DNA from: Streptomyces yangpuensis
GTDB taxonomy: Bacteria; Actinomycetota; Actinomycetes; Streptomycetales; Streptomycetaceae
Direction: 5' to 3'
Length of the DNA: 64,000 nt
NCBI RefSeq assembly: GCF_001005295.1
Contig: NZ_LBMK01000001.1
Coordinates: 4,649 to 68,648, forward strand
The position numbers and the translations under genes were made by a program. Every line of letters begins with the position of its first letter. Position 1 is the first letter of the stretch. Positions 61,655 to 64,000 of the stretch are shown here, piece after piece. Under the pieces are notes generated by a model. The model was not told the DNA's origin. It saw nothing but the letters and a program-made list of their open reading frames with translations, and did not search any database.

Positions 61655-63343
61655 ATGGACCTGATCCGCACGGGCCTGATCCCCGCACCCCGGGCCGTAC
61701 TGCTCGACGAGGACGGGCGCCGCTTCGCGTTCGGCCCCGAGCCCGCCCTCGACGCCGGGCCCGGCACCGGACCCGTCGCCCGCTGGATGCGGCGGGAGCT
61801 GGGGGCGGCCACCGGCTGGACACTGCCCGCCGCAGGGACCGGGACCGGGACCGGGGTCGGACCCGGAGTCGGCTCCGGCGCGGTCGCGGAGCTGCGGCTG
61901 CGGCTCGACCCGGACGCCGCGGGGGAACGCGGGCCGGAGTCGTACCGCATCGACATCGGCGAGGACGGGGCGGAGCTGACGGGAGCGACGACGGCCGGAC
62001 TCTTCTGGGCCGCCCAGACCCTGCGCCAGCTGCTCGGCCCCGACGCGTACCGCAAGGCGCCGCTGCCCGGCCGCACCTGGAGCCTGCCCTACGCCGCCGT
62101 CGCGGACGGCCCCCGCTTCGGCTGGCGCGGGATGATGCTCGACGTCGCCCGGCACTTCATGCCCAAGGACGGCGTGCTGCGCTACATCGACCTGCTCGCC
62201 GCCCACAAGCTCAACGTGCTCCACCTGCACCTGACCGACGACCAGGGCTGGCGGATCGAGATCCGGCGCCACCCGAGGCTGACCGGCGTCGGCGGCTGGC
62301 GGGCGCGCAGCCGCCACGGCCACCGCGCCTCGCCGCTGTGGGACGAGACCCCGCACGGCGGCTTCTACACCCAGGACGACATCCGCGAGATCGTCGCGTA
62401 CGCCGCCGAGCGGCACGTCCGGGTGGTCCCGGAGATCGACCTGCCGGGGCACTCGCAGGCCGCGATCGCCGCGTACCCGGAGCTGGGCAACACCGACGTG
62501 GTCGACACGGCGGCCCTCGGCGTCTGGGACGACTGGGGGATCTGCGAGAACGTCCTCGCCCCGACCGACGCCGTGCTGCGCTTCTACGAGGGTGTCTTCG
62601 AGGAGCTGCTGGAGCTGTTCCCGGCGGAGGTCTCGCCCTTCGTGCACGTGGGCGGCGACGAGTGCCCCAAGACGCAGTGGAAGGCCTCCCCGGCCGCGCA
62701 GCAGCGGATCCGGGAGCTGGGCGTGGACGGCGAGGACGGGCTGCAGTCCTGGTTCATCCGGCACTTCGACGGCTGGCTCGCCGAGCGCGGGCGGCGCCTG
62801 ATCGGGTGGGACGAGATCCTGGAGGGCGGTCTCGCCCCGGGTGCGGCCGTGTCCTCGTGGCGCGGCCGCGCGGGCGGGATCGCCGCCGCCGAGGCCGGCC
62901 ACGACGTGGTGATGTGCCCCGAGCAGCAGGTGTACCTGGACCACCGTCAGGCGGACGGCCCGGACGAGCCGATGCCCATCGGGTACGTGCGCTCGCTGGA
63001 GGACGTCTACCGCTTCGAGCCGGTGCCGCCGAAGCTGTCGCCGGAGGCGGTGGCCCATGTGCTGGGCGCGCAGGCCAACTTGTGGACCGAGGTCACGCAG
63101 GACCGGGGCCGGGTCGACTACCAGGTGTTCCCGCGGCTGGCGGCCTTCGCGGAGGTGGTGTGGTCGTGGCAGCCGGAGCCCGAGGAGCGCGACTTCGCGT
63201 GGTTCGAGGCCCGGATGGCCGCGCACTACCCGCGGTTGGACGCTCTGGGCGTCGACTACCGCCCGCCCGGCGGTCCGTTGCCCCGGCAGCGTCGGCCGGG
63301 GGTGCTCGGCCGCCCCATCGAGGGCGCGCCCCCGAACGTGTGA
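61655..63343 (+). CDS. Beta-N-acetylhexosaminidase, GH20 family
   Basis: A 562-residue glycoside hydrolase. A GH20b-like N-terminal domain (about 1-145) contains a Gly/Thr repeat insert. The catalytic barrel starts at FGWRGMMLDVARHFMP, with HLHLTDDQGWRIEI and the catalytic pair Asp335-Glu336 in HVGGDECPKTQW. It removes terminal GlcNAc or GalNAc, from chitin fragments or wall turnover. No signal peptide is visible, so it probably works on imported disaccharides in the cytoplasm. The start at 61655 follows a GAAGGG-like site. Confidence 0.92.
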   Translation: MDLIRTGLIPAPRAVLLDEDGRRFAFGPEPALDAGPGTGPVARWMRRELGAATGWTLPAAGTGTGTGVGPGVGSGAVAELRLRLDPDAAGERGPESYRIDIGEDGAELTGATTAGLFWAAQTLRQLLGPDAYRKAPLPGRTWSLPYAAVADGPRFGWRGMMLDVARHFMPKDGVLRYIDLLAAHKLNVLHLHLTDDQGWRIEIRRHPRLTGVGGWRARSRHGHRASPLWDETPHGGFYTQDDIREIVAYAAERHVRVVPEIDLPGHSQAAIAAYPELGNTDVVDTAALGVWDDWGICENVLAPTDAVLRFYEGVFEELLELFPAEVSPFVHVGGDECPKTQWKASPAAQQRIRELGVDGEDGLQSWFIRHFDGWLAERGRRLIGWDEILEGGLAPGAAVSSWRGRAGGIAAAEAGHDVVMCPEQQVYLDHRQADGPDEPMPIGYVRSLEDVYRFEPVPPKLSPEAVAHVLGAQANLWTEVTQDRGRVDYQVFPRLAAFAEVVWSWQPEPEERDFAWFEARMAAHYPRLDALGVDYRPPGGPLPRQRRPGVLGRPIEGAPPNV

Positions 63344-63410
63344 CACGGGGGCACGGGGGCCGGCCCGCGGCCGCCCTGAACGGAAAGGGAACGAGTCCGG
63401 AACTCTCGCT

Positions 63411-63436
63411 GGTTTTCCCGCCATACAGGGAAAACC
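63411..63436. promoter_or_regulatory. Inverted repeat upstream of the FAD-binding dehydrogenase gene
   Basis: Perfect 9-base arms GGTTTTCCC and GGGAAAACC around GCCATACA. It is notably A/T-rich for this genome. It lies 68 nt after the hexosaminidase stop and 212 nt before the next start, so it may be a terminator or a regulator binding site. The rest of the 304-nt gap shows nothing recognisable. Confidence 0.55.
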
Positions 63437-63647
63437 GGGCAATACGGGAGGAGGGTCGTCGAAGGCGGTGTCACGGGGCCCTCCACCCCGTACGGGACAC
63501 CGTGCGCGGCCGCGGCGGTACGGGGAGACCCTCGCGCCGGGCGGCCCGGAAGATGTGCCAGAGTTGCCACGTCCCGGCGGGGAGCACGTACCGTACGGCG
63601 GACAGGCGTGAGCGCCAGGACCGGGACATCGGGAAGGGGCAGCTGGG

Positions 63648-64000
63648 TTGACCACGCACGCACCGCACGCACCGCACGCACCTGATTCACCTCAGGGGGC
63701 TCAGGGGCAGCAGGCGGCGCAGTCCGTGACGCTGCCGGCCTCGCTCGACGAGGCCGTCGCGGCGCTCACCGCCATGCCCGCCGCCGTTCCCGTCGCGGGC
63801 GGCACCGACCTCATGGCCGCGGTCAACGCCGGGCAGCTGCGGCCCGCTGCGCTGGTCGGCCTGGGCCGGATCAACGAGATCCGCGGCTGGCAGTACCAGG
63901 ACGGTCACGCGCTGCTCGGTGCGGGCCTCACGCATGCCCGGATGGGGCGGCCGGACTTCGCCGCGCTCATCCCCGCGCTCGCGGCCGCCGCGCGCGCCGC
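63648..64000 (+). CDS. FAD-binding subunit of a xanthine dehydrogenase-type enzyme (partial)
   Basis: The N-terminal part, cut by the window end. After a low-complexity His/Ala/Pro segment (three HAP repeats) and a Gln-rich stretch, the FAD_binding_5 domain begins: LPASLDEAVAALTAMPAAVPVAGGTDLMAAV. This is the PCMH-type flavin fold of molybdenum hydroxylase medium subunits. TTG start at 63648 with GGAAGGGG about 8 nt upstream. At least 117 residues are seen. Partner iron-sulfur and molybdopterin subunits would follow to the right. Confidence 0.8.
   Translation, partial: MTTHAPHAPHAPDSPQGAQGQQAAQSVTLPASLDEAVAALTAMPAAVPVAGGTDLMAAVNAGQLRPAALVGLGRINEIRGWQYQDGHALLGAGLTHARMGRPDFAALIPALAAAARA

Overview
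The window reads as a chromosomal core segment of a Streptomyces. G+C is very high, third codon positions are almost all G or C, GTG and TTG starts are frequent, and the gene order matches what I remember of the S. coelicolor interval running down from about SCO3015 to about SCO2943 (mtrAB-lpqB, hpf, secA, NAD-glutamate dehydrogenase, two Ser/Thr kinases, prfB, ftsEX, smpB-ssrA, narK-nnaR, malic enzyme, hupA, murA). The synteny is from memory and was not checked by search. The first 84 bases are a near-pure G run and look like an assembly or sequencing artefact at a contig edge.

Layout: 0.1-2 kb, two membrane-protein genes on the minus strand. 2.2-9.5 kb, the envelope/development signalling operon mtrA-mtrB-lpqB, then comF, the ribosome hibernation factor hpf and an orphan LuxR-type response regulator. 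9.6-16.7 kb, an AlkZ/AlkX-like DNA glycosylase, an acetyltransferase, secA, a Rv3235-family protein, a DUF6912-type protein and a HAD hydrolase. 17.1-22.0 kb, the 180-kDa NAD-dependent glutamate dehydrogenase. 22.2-27.0 kb, a cell-wall polymer locus: ABC exporter (tagG/tagH type), a divergent TetR regulator and a glycosyltransferase fused to a CDP-glycerol glycerophosphotransferase. 27.1-30.7 kb, a sugar ABC importer without its own ATPase. 30.8-37.5 kb, an FHA/FtsK-like protein divergent from two eukaryotic-type kinases. 37.6-44.5 kb, a 2OG-Fe(II) oxygenase preceded by a short leader peptide, then prfB, ftsE, ftsX, a C-terminal processing peptidase, smpB and tmRNA.

The most accessory stretch is 44.5-46.0 kb. 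A VapBC-type toxin-antitoxin pair lies between the 3' end of the tmRNA gene and a diverged second copy of that 3' end (39 of 45 bases identical). A YefM-YoeB pair follows. Both pairs have repeated operator-like sequences. This looks like the remnant of a small element that integrated at ssrA, although no integrase remains. A collagen-like secreted protein and an MFS/LysR pair follow.

49.8-64 kb returns to core functions: nitrate/nitrite transporter narK with its HemD-like regulator nnaR, an acetyltransferase, a CGNR zinc-finger regulator, the RNA polymerase recycling ATPase HelR/HelD, an intergenic RNA candidate, an ACT-domain malic enzyme, HU, MurA, YqgE, a DUF3039 protein, a GH20 hexosaminidase, and the start of a FAD-binding dehydrogenase subunit cut by the window end.

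Two themes recur. A GC-rich 24-26-bp repeat (core CTCAAACGCCGGCGGGGCTG) sits at the 3' ends of several genes. Several genes also have a TANNNT -10 hexamer ending 6-7 nt before the start codon, which suggests leaderless mRNAs. I saw no CRISPR array, no tRNA gene and no intact insertion sequence.
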